Below, one piece after another: positions 1 to 6,105 of a stretch of DNA of 30,196 nucleotides (the stretch's first letter is position 1; every line of letters begins with the position of its first letter). The notes under the pieces were generated by a model. The model did no database searches. It was not told the DNA's origin and saw nothing but the letters and a program-made list of their open reading frames with translations. Position numbers and translations under genes: made by a program. Source of the stretch: CAYMCV01 sp964389005 (GTDB lineage Bacteria > Bacillota > Clostridia > Lachnospirales > Lachnospiraceae); contig CAYMCV010000017.1 of NCBI GenBank assembly GCA_964389005.1, forward strand, positions 1-30,196, in the 5' to 3' direction.

Positions 1-33
1 TACAAAAGGCGACAAATATCTTTCAATTACTAC

Positions 34-62
34 AAAGTGTGGGGTTCACCCCACACTTTTTT
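34..62 (+). terminator. Intrinsic terminator of an upstream gene
   Basis: A perfect 11-bp stem (34-44 with 49-59, closing on a GGGG/CCCC core) has a 4-nt TTCA loop and runs into a short T-tract (57-62). No gene in the window ends just before it, so it most likely ends a plus-strand gene lying left of position 1. Confidence 0.85.
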
Positions 63-233
63 GCGTTAAATTGCGACTATCGGACGACTGTAAATTATCT
101 TAGTTTGTTATAAGATAGTGTATGGAATGCCGACGATCCTTTGTCGGTTTAGGCTTATTATGTCGTAACACGGCGAAATAAGCGGTGGGTTATGGTAATA
201 CCGATGTAATGTTATGCATATACATGGTAATAC

Positions 234-827
234 ATGGGAGAGATTGTGAGCGATTTTACGTACAGTCATGAAATCTTCGGTGAAGGTTTCTACATGGTTG
301 ACATTGAAGTCGCGAGACTCAGCGCATCCTCGGATATCATTCCGATGATGATTTCCGAGCGTCTGCTTGATGTTACAAAAGATTATAAAGGATGTAAAAT
401 CATTATTTCCGGACAGTTCCGTTCCTACAATCGACACGAGGAGCGAAAGAACAGGTTGGTGTTGTCCGTGTTCGCACGGGAGATTGAGTTTGTCGATGAA
501 ATCGGAGAAAACTCCAAGACAAACCAGATTTTTCTGGACGGATACATATGCAAGGAACCCATTTATCGCAAAACGCCGCTCGGACGAGAAATCGCGGATT
601 TGCTTTTGGCAGTGAATCGTCCTTATGGGAAATCGGACTATATTCCTTGTATCTGCTGGGGTAGAAATGCAAGATATGCATCTGCGTTTCAGGTTGGTTC
701 CCGCTGTGCAATATGGGGACGAATCCAGAGCAGGGAATATGTGAAAAAAATATCCGAAGAAGAAATGGAAAGCCGTATTGCCTATGAAGTTTCAGTCAGC
801 AAACTGGAACAGGTGGAAGAAACATAG
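234..827 (+). CDS. SSB-like protein with two tandem OB-fold repeats
   Basis: A 197-residue soluble protein resembling the single-stranded-DNA-binding/PriB-type proteins common in Lachnospiraceae. It appears to be an internal duplication. Residues about 2-90 and 100-197 share a pattern of G-x-I opening, a charged turn, a beta-rich core, a short I-S-E-R-L or I-C-W-G-R motif, and then G-S/C-x-x-x-I-x-G-x-x-x-S-R/Y. The second half (C-W-G-R at 141-144, A-I-W-G-R-I-Q-S-R-E-Y at 159-169) is the better SSB match. An in-frame stop at 228 limits the start to 234 or later. There is no good ribosome site before 234. GTG 246 follows GGGAGAG closely and is an alternative. A single-stranded DNA-binding role is inferred from the fold. 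The acidic C-terminal tip typical of true SSB (DDDIPF) is absent, so this is probably an accessory SSB and not the main replication SSB. Confidence 0.75.
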   Translation: MGEIVSDFTYSHEIFGEGFYMVDIEVARLSASSDIIPMMISERLLDVTKDYKGCKIIISGQFRSYNRHEERKNRLVLSVFAREIEFVDEIGENSKTNQIFLDGYICKEPIYRKTPLGREIADLLLAVNRPYGKSDYIPCICWGRNARYASAFQVGSRCAIWGRIQSREYVKKISEEEMESRIAYEVSVSKLEQVEET

Positions 828-848
828 AAGTAATGTAAGTCATAAAGA

Positions 849-877
849 AAAGTCGCGGAATTGTTCTTCGCGACTTT
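849..877 (+). terminator. Hairpin terminator after the SSB-like gene
   Basis: A 9-bp stem (849-857 with 869-877, AAAGTCGCG / CGCGACTTT) has an 11-nt loop and lies 21 nt after the stop codon. The T-tract is short (875-877, then ACTT), so termination may be partial, but a fresh promoter follows at once. Confidence 0.65.
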
Positions 878-891
878 ACTTATGGAATTCG

Positions 892-920
892 TTGACATTA
901 TTGGAACCGAGTGCTATATT
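892..920 (+). promoter_or_regulatory. Sigma-A promoter for dapA-dapB
   Basis: TTGACA (892-897), a 17-nt spacer and TATATT (915-920), close to the vegetative consensus. The predicted transcript starts about 35-40 nt before the dapA ATG, which leaves no room for a lysine riboswitch. Confidence 0.85.
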
Positions 921-964
921 TAACATACATTTTGGGATGAAACCCATATATCAGGAGGTATAAC

Positions 965-1852
965 ATGGCAATTTTTACCGGAGCCGGAGTGGCGATTGTA
1001 ACACCGTTTCAGAAGAACGGCGAAGTTGATTACGAGCAGTTTGCAAAGAACATAGAATTTCAGATCGAAGGAGGCACGGATGCCATTGTCGTATGCGGAA
1101 CCACAGGAGAAGCAGCGACATTGTCGCATGAAGAGCATCTGGCGGTTATCGGTTTTTGTGTGAAACAGGTAGCCGGAAGAATTCCTGTCATTGCCGGAAC
1201 AGGTTCGAACTGTACGGAAACGGCGATTTACTTATCAAAAGAAGCGGAGAAACTTGGCACGGATGCGATTCTGGTTGTTTCACCATACTATAACAAGGCG
1301 ACACAGAGAGGTTTATATGAACATTTCAAAATGGTTGCAGAATCCGTGAAAATTCCGATGCTTGTATATAATATTCCGAGCCGTACTGGTGGCGTGAATG
1401 TATTACCGAAGACCATTGTACAGCTTTGTAAAGATGTTCCGAATATAGTCGGCGTCAAAGAAGCAACCGGAGACTTGTCTCAGACAGCAAGACTGATGGC
1501 TTTGGCGGAAGGAAACGTTGACGTATACAGCGGAGATGATATTCAGACAGTTCCTGTACTTTCACTCGGAGGAAAAGGCGTTATTTCTGTTCTTTCCAAT
1601 ATTGCACCGCGTGAAACACATGATATTTGTGCAAATTACTTTGCGGGAGATGTAGCAAAGAGCTGTGAAATTCAATTGCGTGCAGTTCCTTTGATTGATG
1701 CATTGTTCTCGGAGGTTAATCCGATTCCCGTTAAGAAGGCAATGGAACTGATGGGACAGTGTACCGGTGTTCTTCGTCGTCCGTTAACGGAGATGGAAGC
1801 AAGCAATGTGACAGTATTAAAAGAACAGATGGAGAAATTCGGTGTATTGTAA
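965..1852 (+). CDS. dapA: 4-hydroxy-tetrahydrodipicolinate synthase (DapA)
   Basis: A 295-residue cytoplasmic enzyme that condenses pyruvate with L-aspartate-4-semialdehyde, the first committed step to diaminopimelate and lysine. The length is typical of the TIM-barrel DapA family. Visible family residues are the GTTGE motif (45-49, containing the active-site Thr), YYN (108-110), the proton-relay Tyr135 in VYNIPSRTG with Arg140, and the Schiff-base Lys165 in IVGVKEATGD. Start ATG 965 follows a strong AGGAGGT site (953-959). The gene is first in a two-gene unit with dapB 29 nt downstream and is read from the promoter at 892-920. No other lysine-pathway genes are adjacent, so aspartate kinase and aspartate-semialdehyde dehydrogenase must lie elsewhere. 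Confidence 0.97.
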   Translation: MAIFTGAGVAIVTPFQKNGEVDYEQFAKNIEFQIEGGTDAIVVCGTTGEAATLSHEEHLAVIGFCVKQVAGRIPVIAGTGSNCTETAIYLSKEAEKLGTDAILVVSPYYNKATQRGLYEHFKMVAESVKIPMLVYNIPSRTGGVNVLPKTIVQLCKDVPNIVGVKEATGDLSQTARLMALAEGNVDVYSGDDIQTVPVLSLGGKGVISVLSNIAPRETHDICANYFAGDVAKSCEIQLRAVPLIDALFSEVNPIPVKKAMELMGQCTGVLRRPLTEMEASNVTVLKEQMEKFGVL

Positions 1853-1881
1853 GTACTGGTTAAGTATTGGGAGGAATTCTG

Positions 1882-2640
1882 ATGACGAAAGTAATTATGC
1901 ATGGCTGTAATGGTAAAATGGGGCAAGTGATTGTCGGTATTGTGGCGCAGGATCCGGAGATTGAGATTGTTGCCGGTGTGGATGTGAACGATACGGTGCA
2001 ATGTACGTTTCCTGTATACAAGTCCATTAGCGCATGTAAGGTTGAGGCGGATGTCATTATTGATTTTTCGGCTACATGCGTAGTCGACAATCTGCTGGAA
2101 CATTGTGAGACTTATCAAATTCCGCTTGTCATATGTACAACAGGTTTGAGCGAGGCACAGGTTCGGAGAATAGAGACGACTTCGAAGTCCGTAGCGGTAT
2201 TACGTTCCGCCAATATGTCTTTGGGCGTGAATTTGTTATTGAATTTGTTAAAAGAAGCAGCGGGCGTTTTGGCACCGGCCGGATATGATATTGAAATCAT
2301 TGAAAAACATCACAATCAGAAGGTTGATGCTCCGAGCGGAACTGCGCTTGCGTTGGCAGACTCCATCAATGAGGAGTTGGATAACCGATATACATATGTC
2401 TTTGACAGAAGTCAGAAACGCGAGAAGCGCAGTGAGAACGAAATCGGTATTTCAGCAGTGCGCGGAGGGACAATTGTCGGTGACCATGATGTGATTTTTG
2501 CGGGAGAAGATGAGGTAATCACTTTTTCACATACCGCATATTCCAAGGCGATTTTTGCAAAGGGAGCGGTTGAAGCCGCGAAGTTCTTGGCAGACAAACC
2601 GGCGGGACTTTACAATATGCAGGATGTAATCAATGCATAG
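1882..2640 (+). CDS. dapB: 4-hydroxy-tetrahydrodipicolinate reductase (DapB)
   Basis: A 252-residue NAD(P)H-dependent reductase acting on the DapA product. The N-terminal Rossmann motif is GCNGKMG (8-14). The signature EKHHNQKVDAPSGTA (141-155) carries the catalytic His pair, Lys147 and the substrate-binding PSGTA loop. C-terminal helices close the tetramerisation domain. ATG 1882 was chosen because GGGAGGA (1869-1875) sits 6 nt upstream and translation from there begins directly with the beta-strand of the nucleotide-binding fold. A TTG at 1867 would place the ribosome site inside the gene. It lies 29 nt after dapA and is followed by a strong terminator, so dapA-dapB is a closed operon. Confidence 0.97.
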   Translation: MTKVIMHGCNGKMGQVIVGIVAQDPEIEIVAGVDVNDTVQCTFPVYKSISACKVEADVIIDFSATCVVDNLLEHCETYQIPLVICTTGLSEAQVRRIETTSKSVAVLRSANMSLGVNLLLNLLKEAAGVLAPAGYDIEIIEKHHNQKVDAPSGTALALADSINEELDNRYTYVFDRSQKREKRSENEIGISAVRGGTIVGDHDVIFAGEDEVITFSHTAYSKAIFAKGAVEAAKFLADKPAGLYNMQDVINA

Positions 2641-2668
2641 AAACTAATCAAACAGACGATAACATTGG

Positions 2669-2700
2669 AAATGGGTTCACTTTGAGGTGAACCCATTTTT
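2669..2700 (+). terminator. Intrinsic terminator of dapA-dapB
   Basis: A perfect stem (2669-2680 with 2687-2698, core ATGGGTTCAC) with a 6-nt loop and a T-run from 2696 to 2700. The opposite strand also has a short T-run after the stem, so the hairpin could weakly end the convergent lipoprotein gene as well. Confidence 0.9.
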
Positions 2701-2734
2701 GCTGTCAATCGATACATTTTAGACATGAATCGTA

Positions 2735-3259
2735 TTAACGTGCATTTTGTTGATTGTTTCCCGAGGTATTGTCGGTCTGCTTGTCCGTCGTGGTTAAATC
2801 GTCTGTGATATCTTTAATGACATTTCCTGCATCATCAAGCATATCTGAAACGCCATTACCGGAAGAGCCATCGGTTGATCCATTGGTTGAACCGTCACCT
2901 GTGGAGTTATTGCCTTCTTGATTACCGGTATTTTCTGAACCACCGTTTTCTGTACCACTTCCGCCATTGTTGCCTGTTCCTGTTTCGGAACCCGTACCTG
3001 TTGTGTTGCCACCGTTTGCACCGTTATCGATTGTACCGCCGTTTCCGCCACCGGTTCCACCGCCGTTTCCACCGGTTCCGCCGCCGTTGTTTTCACTGCC
3101 TGCATTATCGCTTGTGCCCTCCGAGGTGCCGGAAGTATTGTTTCCGTTTTGACCGCTCCCCGGAGTGTTGGTGTTCGAATTGTTGGTACCGCAGGCTGCA
3201 AGAAATACCAACGCCGATACCAACGAGGAACAAATAAAAAATTTCTTTATTGTGTTCAT
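2735..3259 (-). CDS. Low-complexity Gly/Asn/Thr/Ser-rich lipoprotein
   Basis: A 174-residue predicted surface lipoprotein of unknown function. The N-terminus MNTIKKFF, a hydrophobic stretch (8-20) and lipobox LAAC (20-23) give a lipidated Cys23. Residues 24 to about 140 are almost wholly Gly, Asn, Thr, Ser and Glu in short GGNGG, TGTG and SGTENGG-like repeats. They end in a more ordinary segment (VSDMLDDAGNVIKDITDDL) that could be a short amphipathic helix. ATG 3259 was chosen because AAAGGAG lies 8 nt upstream and translation starts directly at the signal peptide. A longer open frame to 3319 would put 20 polar residues before it. The repeat tract is probably a flexible wall-spanning linker. 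It is divergent from hisA and convergent with dapB. Long overlapping open frames on the other strand reflect the biased codons and are not genes. Confidence 0.8.
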   Translation of the reverse strand: MNTIKKFFICSSLVSALVFLAACGTNNSNTNTPGSGQNGNNTSGTSEGTSDNAGSENNGGGTGGNGGGTGGGNGGTIDNGANGGNTTGTGSETGTGNNGGSGTENGGSENTGNQEGNNSTGDGSTNGSTDGSSGNGVSDMLDDAGNVIKDITDDLTTTDKQTDNTSGNNQQNAR

Positions 3260-3286
3260 GTTTTCGCTCCTTTGCCTGGTTTCAGA

Positions 3287-3301
3287 ACAATCATGATTGT
3301 A
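3287..3301 (-). promoter_or_regulatory. 14-bp palindrome overlapping a possible -10 of the lipoprotein gene
   Basis: ACAATCATGATTGT (3287-3300) is a perfect palindrome lying 28 nt upstream of the lipoprotein start. On the minus strand TACAAT (3301-3296) would serve as a -10 overlapping one arm, although no convincing -35 is visible. It could be an operator for the lipoprotein gene or a chance AT-rich palindrome. Confidence 0.3.
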
Positions 3302-3425
3302 GTACATAAATTCATTCAAAAACTGTTCCGCTTTTAGTATTCACGGAAAAAAGTTTTTTATGCAAAGAATGTTTTTTTATGGTACTATAGTGATACATAT
3401 TTCATTGGATAGGACGGAGGACAGA

Positions 3426-4211
3426 ATGGAATTCAGACCTTGCATCGATATTCATAACGGAAAAGTGAAACAAATTGTCGGAAGTTCCTTAACAGACGAT
3501 AAGGATTTTGCGAAAGAAAATTACGTGTCGGAACGAAATGCCGCTTTTTATGCCAATTTTTACAAAAGTCTTAATATTCGCGGCGGTCATGTGATTTTAC
3601 TCAATGCACCTGACAGTGCGTATTATGAACAGACCAAAGAACAGGCAATTTCTGCTTTACATACATTTCCCGGCGGATTACAGGTGGGTGGCGGAATTAC
3701 CGTTGAAAACGCCGCAACTTTTTTGGATGCCGGTGCGGCGCAAGTTATTGTAACATCTTATGTTTTTCAGGATGGTGCGGTGCGTATGGACCGACTAAAA
3801 AGGCTGAAGCGGGAGATTGGAACCAAACATTTGGTAATTGATTTAAGTTGCAGAAAGGCGGACGACGGATATTATGTAACTACGAATCGCTGGCAAAAAA
3901 TGACAAATGTCAAGATTACACCGGAGACATTGGAAGAATTTTCGCAATATTGTGGGGAATTTTTAGTACATGCGGTAGATGTGGAAGGAAAGAATCAGGG
4001 AATTGACGGCGAATTGCTGGGAATTCTTAGTACATACAACAAAATACCGATTACCTATGCAGGCGGCGTACACAGTTTGGAAGATATCGAGTATATCAAA
4101 GAAATCGGACATGGGAGAGTGAATGTGACGATTGGAAGTGCGCTTGACTTGTTTGGCGGAGACATGCGTCTTGCGGAGGTACTGCGCGCATGCGGTATCA
4201 ATGAAGCATAG
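3426..4211 (+). CDS. hisA: HisA, eukaryotic-type ProFAR isomerase
   Basis: A 261-residue TIM-barrel isomerase for the fourth step of histidine synthesis, an Amadori rearrangement of ProFAR to PRFAR. It fits the eukaryotic/HIS6-type subfamily better than ordinary bacterial HisA. It opens with FRPCIDIHNGKVKQIVG (3-19, catalytic Asp8). It also has LQVGGGI (86-92), an Asp139 strand (LVIDLSCRK), the long NRWQKMTNVKIT stretch (154-165) typical of that subfamily, TYAGGV (210-215) and a phosphate-binding TIGSALDLFGG near the end. ATG 3426 follows GGAGG (3416-3420). An upstream ATG at 3360 has no ribosome site. It is monocistronic, with its own terminator, and no other his gene is nearby. Confidence 0.88.
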   Translation: MEFRPCIDIHNGKVKQIVGSSLTDDKDFAKENYVSERNAAFYANFYKSLNIRGGHVILLNAPDSAYYEQTKEQAISALHTFPGGLQVGGGITVENAATFLDAGAAQVIVTSYVFQDGAVRMDRLKRLKREIGTKHLVIDLSCRKADDGYYVTTNRWQKMTNVKITPETLEEFSQYCGEFLVHAVDVEGKNQGIDGELLGILSTYNKIPITYAGGVHSLEDIEYIKEIGHGRVNVTIGSALDLFGGDMRLAEVLRACGINEA

Positions 4212-4228
4212 CAGATTAACAACACTAA

Positions 4229-4256
4229 AAAAGAACCGGTGAAAACCGGTTCTTTT
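4229..4256 (+). terminator. Intrinsic terminator after hisA
   Basis: A 12-bp stem AAAAGAACCGGT / ACCGGTTCTTTT (4229-4240 with 4245-4256) is closed by a GAAA tetraloop. T-runs flank the stem on both strands, so it may also stop transcription coming from csp. Confidence 0.9.
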
Positions 4257-4376
4257 CCTGGCCATTCCGCCCCCTTAATCCGTTAAAACAATACTGCTTA
4301 TTTCTAAATAAAATTCATCATTTATATTTAAGAAAAGGCACATCGAAAAACTGATTAATCTGTTATAATGTTCGAA

Positions 4377-4577
4377 TTATAACTTGGTTACGTTTACTGC
4401 CTGAGGCCCTTTTTCTCCGTTCTGAATTTCGAACTCTACTGCAGCGCCTTCTTCTAATGACTTGAAGCCGTCCATGTTAAGTCCTGAATAGTGAACGAAA
4501 ACATCGTTGCCGGACTCGTCTGAGATGAATCCGTAACCTTTTTGGTTGTTAAACCACTTTACTGTACCTTTGTTCAT
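4377..4577 (-). CDS. Cold-shock-domain protein
   Basis: A 66-residue single cold-shock domain, the standard length for bacterial Csp RNA chaperones that melt RNA secondary structure and bind single-stranded nucleic acid. It starts MNKGTVKWFN. RNP1 is KGYGFI (13-18) and RNP2 is DVFVHY (25-30), with the conserved GPQAVNV strand near the C-terminus. ATG 4577 has a GGAGGT site 6 nt upstream. The open frame to 4622 adds an implausible N-terminus. A clear promoter lies 50-78 nt upstream. The predicted 5' leader is about 40-45 nt, much shorter than the long thermosensing leader of E. coli cspA. The number of paralogues cannot be judged here. Confidence 0.96.
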   Translation of the reverse strand: MNKGTVKWFNNQKGYGFISDESGNDVFVHYSGLNMDGFKSLEEGAAVEFEIQNGEKGPQAVNVTKL

Positions 4578-4626
4578 TTTGTTACCTCCAAAATAAAATA
4601 TCGATTGCACTATTACAACCACGAAT

Positions 4627-4655
4627 AGAATAGCACATAAAAATCAGAAAGTAAA
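4627..4655 (-). promoter_or_regulatory. Promoter for the cold-shock gene
   Basis: Reading the minus strand: TTTACT (4655-4650), a 17-nt spacer and TATTCT (4632-4627). It directs transcription into csp with a leader of roughly 40-45 nt. Confidence 0.7.
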
Positions 4656-4790
4656 GTAAATTTCAAAGTAATGTTGTAAAATTATTCTAATTATGATAGA
4701 TTCTATTTGTTGGTTACTTGAAGATATGGGAATTACATAGAAACAATGGTAATGGTTGGGGAATCACACAGCGTAATCAAGGAGAATGAA

Positions 4791-5858
4791 ATGAAAAAAA
4801 TCAAGGGATTTCTAAAGGAACTGTTTATCGACGGATTAAGCGGTATGGCTTTGGGTCTGTTTGCAACATTGATCATCGGAACCATCATATCACAAATCGG
4901 TGGTTGGATTCCGGGAATCATCGGTACATATTGCACAATGATTGGTAAGATGGCAATGTTAATGACCGGTGCGGGAATCGGCTGCGGCGTGGCGGTTAAG
5001 TTCAAATCGGCACCGCTTGTCATGGTATCGGCATCGGTTGCAGGTCTCATCGGTGCATATGCTTCTCAAATTTTAGCCGGAACCATTTTGGTCGAAGGAT
5101 TATATCATATCAAAGCACCGGGAGAACCACTCGGCGCATTTATCGCTGCTGTTCTTGCAATCTACGCAGGCAGATTGGTATCGGGAAAGACCAAACTGGA
5201 TATTTTACTTACACCACTTGTTTGTGTAATAATCGGAGGTGCCGTGGGATTGCTGGTGGGACCGCCAATCAGCGGATTGCTGGCGAAAATCGGTGAATTT
5301 ATCGAAATGGGTACACAACAGGCACCGATTCTCATGGGTATTATTGTTTCGGTGTTGATGGGAATTGCCTTAACGTTGCCGATTAGTTCGGCTGCACTCG
5401 GAGTTATCTTGAATCTGTCAGGAATAGCCGCAGGTGCTGCAACCATCGGATGTTGTGCCAACATGGTCGGCTTTGCCGTAGCAAGTTTCAAAGACAATAA
5501 ATGGAACGGTTTGTTTGCGCAGGGATTGGGAACCAGTATGTTGCAGATGCCTAATATTGTTAAAAAACCCATAATCTGGTTGCCGGCGATTATCACCAGT
5601 GCGATTTTGGGACCGATTTCAACCAAACTGCTCGGAATGACCAACAGTGCCAGCGGGTCAGGTATGGGAACTTCCGGACTCGTCGGACCGATTCAAACCT
5701 ATGCAACAATGGTAGCGGAAGGTGCAGAACCGGGAATTGTTATTCTTGAAATCGCTTTGATGCAGTTCATATTGCCGGGGCTTTTGGCATGGGGGATTAC
5801 GGTTGCCATGCGCAAATTAAAATGGATTAAGCCGGGCGACATGAAGTTGGATGCCTAA
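4791..5858 (+). CDS. PTS EIIC-like integral membrane protein (PTS_EIIC_2 type)
   Basis: A 355-residue, very hydrophobic, Gly/Ala/Ile-rich protein with about eight to ten membrane segments (for example around 15-35, 40-60, 75-97, 112-128, 135-160, 178-200, 205-232, 262-285 and 325-345). It resembles the stand-alone PTS_EIIC_2 family, a membrane domain related to sugar-PTS permeases but found without EIIA or EIIB parts. Loops such as GPPISGLLAKIGEF, the SASGSGMGTSGLVGPIQT stretch (about 292-309) and a basic C-terminus (MRKLKWIKPGD) are the notable features. ATG 4791 has AAGGAG (4779-4784) upstream, and an open frame from 4746 lacks a ribosome site. The substrate is unknown and there are no PTS partners nearby. 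A weak possible promoter (TTGTAA-17-TAGATT, 4674-4702) overlaps the csp promoter region. Confidence 0.8.
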   Translation: MKKIKGFLKELFIDGLSGMALGLFATLIIGTIISQIGGWIPGIIGTYCTMIGKMAMLMTGAGIGCGVAVKFKSAPLVMVSASVAGLIGAYASQILAGTILVEGLYHIKAPGEPLGAFIAAVLAIYAGRLVSGKTKLDILLTPLVCVIIGGAVGLLVGPPISGLLAKIGEFIEMGTQQAPILMGIIVSVLMGIALTLPISSAALGVILNLSGIAAGAATIGCCANMVGFAVASFKDNKWNGLFAQGLGTSMLQMPNIVKKPIIWLPAIITSAILGPISTKLLGMTNSASGSGMGTSGLVGPIQTYATMVAEGAEPGIVILEIALMQFILPGLLAWGITVAMRKLKWIKPGDMKLDA

Positions 5859-5868
5859 AAGTTTGGGG

Positions 5869-5896
5869 TTGACAAGCCCATAAAAGGTGTTATACT
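5869..5896 (+). promoter_or_regulatory. Promoter of the aromatic amino acid operon
   Basis: TTGACA (5869-5874), a 16-nt spacer and TATACT (5891-5896). The predicted start is about 20-25 nt before the leader ORF, so the first thing made is the leader transcript carrying the attenuator. Confidence 0.9.
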
Positions 5897-5926
5897 GATT
5901 ACAATATTTTTAAAGGAGCACGTGAG

Positions 5927-6013
5927 ATGAACAAGCATGATGCAAACGTATTTGCATATTACTTTTATTACTTTATTAACCCGGTTAATAAGGTTTCTCT
6001 GTCGTGCAAATAG
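5927..6013 (+). CDS. Phe/Tyr-rich leader peptide of the aro operon
   Basis: A 28-codon ORF with a strong AAAGGAG site (5912-5918) 8 nt before ATG 5927. Residues 9-16 read FAYYFYYF: three Phe and four Tyr codons in eight positions (5951-5974), an arrangement that makes ribosome movement sensitive to charged Phe- and Tyr-tRNA. The remaining residues (N-terminal MNKHDANV, C-terminal INPVNKVSLSCK) carry no other notable bias. Its last codons encode the 5' strand of the antiterminator, and the stop (6011-6013) lies just beyond it, as in classical amino-acid leader peptides of enteric phe and trp operons. The peptide itself probably has no function beyond being translated. Confidence 0.88.
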   Translation: MNKHDANVFAYYFYYFINPVNKVSLSCK

Positions 6014-6079
6014 GTAGTAATTTAACACAATACGTTAAATGAACCTGCGTTTCCACAGAGAGACGCAGGTTATTTTTTT
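5970..6079 (+). promoter_or_regulatory. Ribosome-mediated attenuator (alternating RNA hairpins)
   Basis: Three pairings can be drawn. Hairpin 1:2 pairs 5970-5980 with 5984-5994 around a CCG loop and covers the last Tyr and Phe codons. The antiterminator pairs 5993-6002 (GTTTCTCTGT) with 6055-6064 (ACAGAGAGAC), ten pairs with one G-U. The terminator pairs 6042-6052 with 6061-6071. The antiterminator shares 5993-5994 with hairpin 1:2 and 6061-6064 with the terminator, so each excludes its neighbour. A ribosome stalled on the Phe/Tyr codons would break 1:2, free the 2:3 pairing and allow read-through into aroF. Normal translation would favour termination. A small hairpin (6020-6026 with 6034-6040) sits between and may act as a pause site. 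Confidence 0.8.
6042..6079 (+). terminator. Attenuator terminator before aroF
   Basis: An 11-bp GC-rich stem (6042-6052 with 6061-6071, core ACCTGCGT / ACGCAGGT, one G-U) is followed by seven consecutive T residues (6073-6079). It lies 27 nt before the aroF start and after the leader stop, so it can only act as a regulated terminator of the operon. Confidence 0.93.
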
Positions 6080-6105
6080 ATGATAGGCACATAAGGAGGC
6101 ACAAC

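Noticed and set aside
129..183. Structured RNA before the SSB-like gene
   Set aside because: Two small hairpins (CCGAC/GTCGG near 130-146; GCTTATT/AATAAGC at 153-159 and 177-183) can be drawn, but they are short and lack T-runs or a recognisable family.
921..964. Lysine riboswitch before dapA
   Set aside because: The promoter lies only about 45 nt before the start codon, too short for an L-box.
2875..3237. Plus-strand open frames within the lipoprotein gene
   Set aside because: They are antisense to the repetitive Gly/Asn/Thr codons, lack ribosome sites, and give Arg/Cys/His- or Pro-rich translations unlike real proteins.
4362..4383. AT-rich 8-bp hairpin at the 3' end of csp as a terminator
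   Set aside because: It is weak, overlaps the stop codon and has no proper T-run. The bidirectional hairpin at 4229-4256 is the better terminator.
4578..4620. Long cold-shock thermosensing leader for csp
   Set aside because: The predicted promoter gives a leader of only about 40-45 nt, far shorter than the E. coli cspA type.
5897..6105. T-box riboswitch upstream of aroF
   Set aside because: No T-box consensus or specifier stem is visible. The region instead holds a translated Phe/Tyr leader ORF and a compact attenuator.
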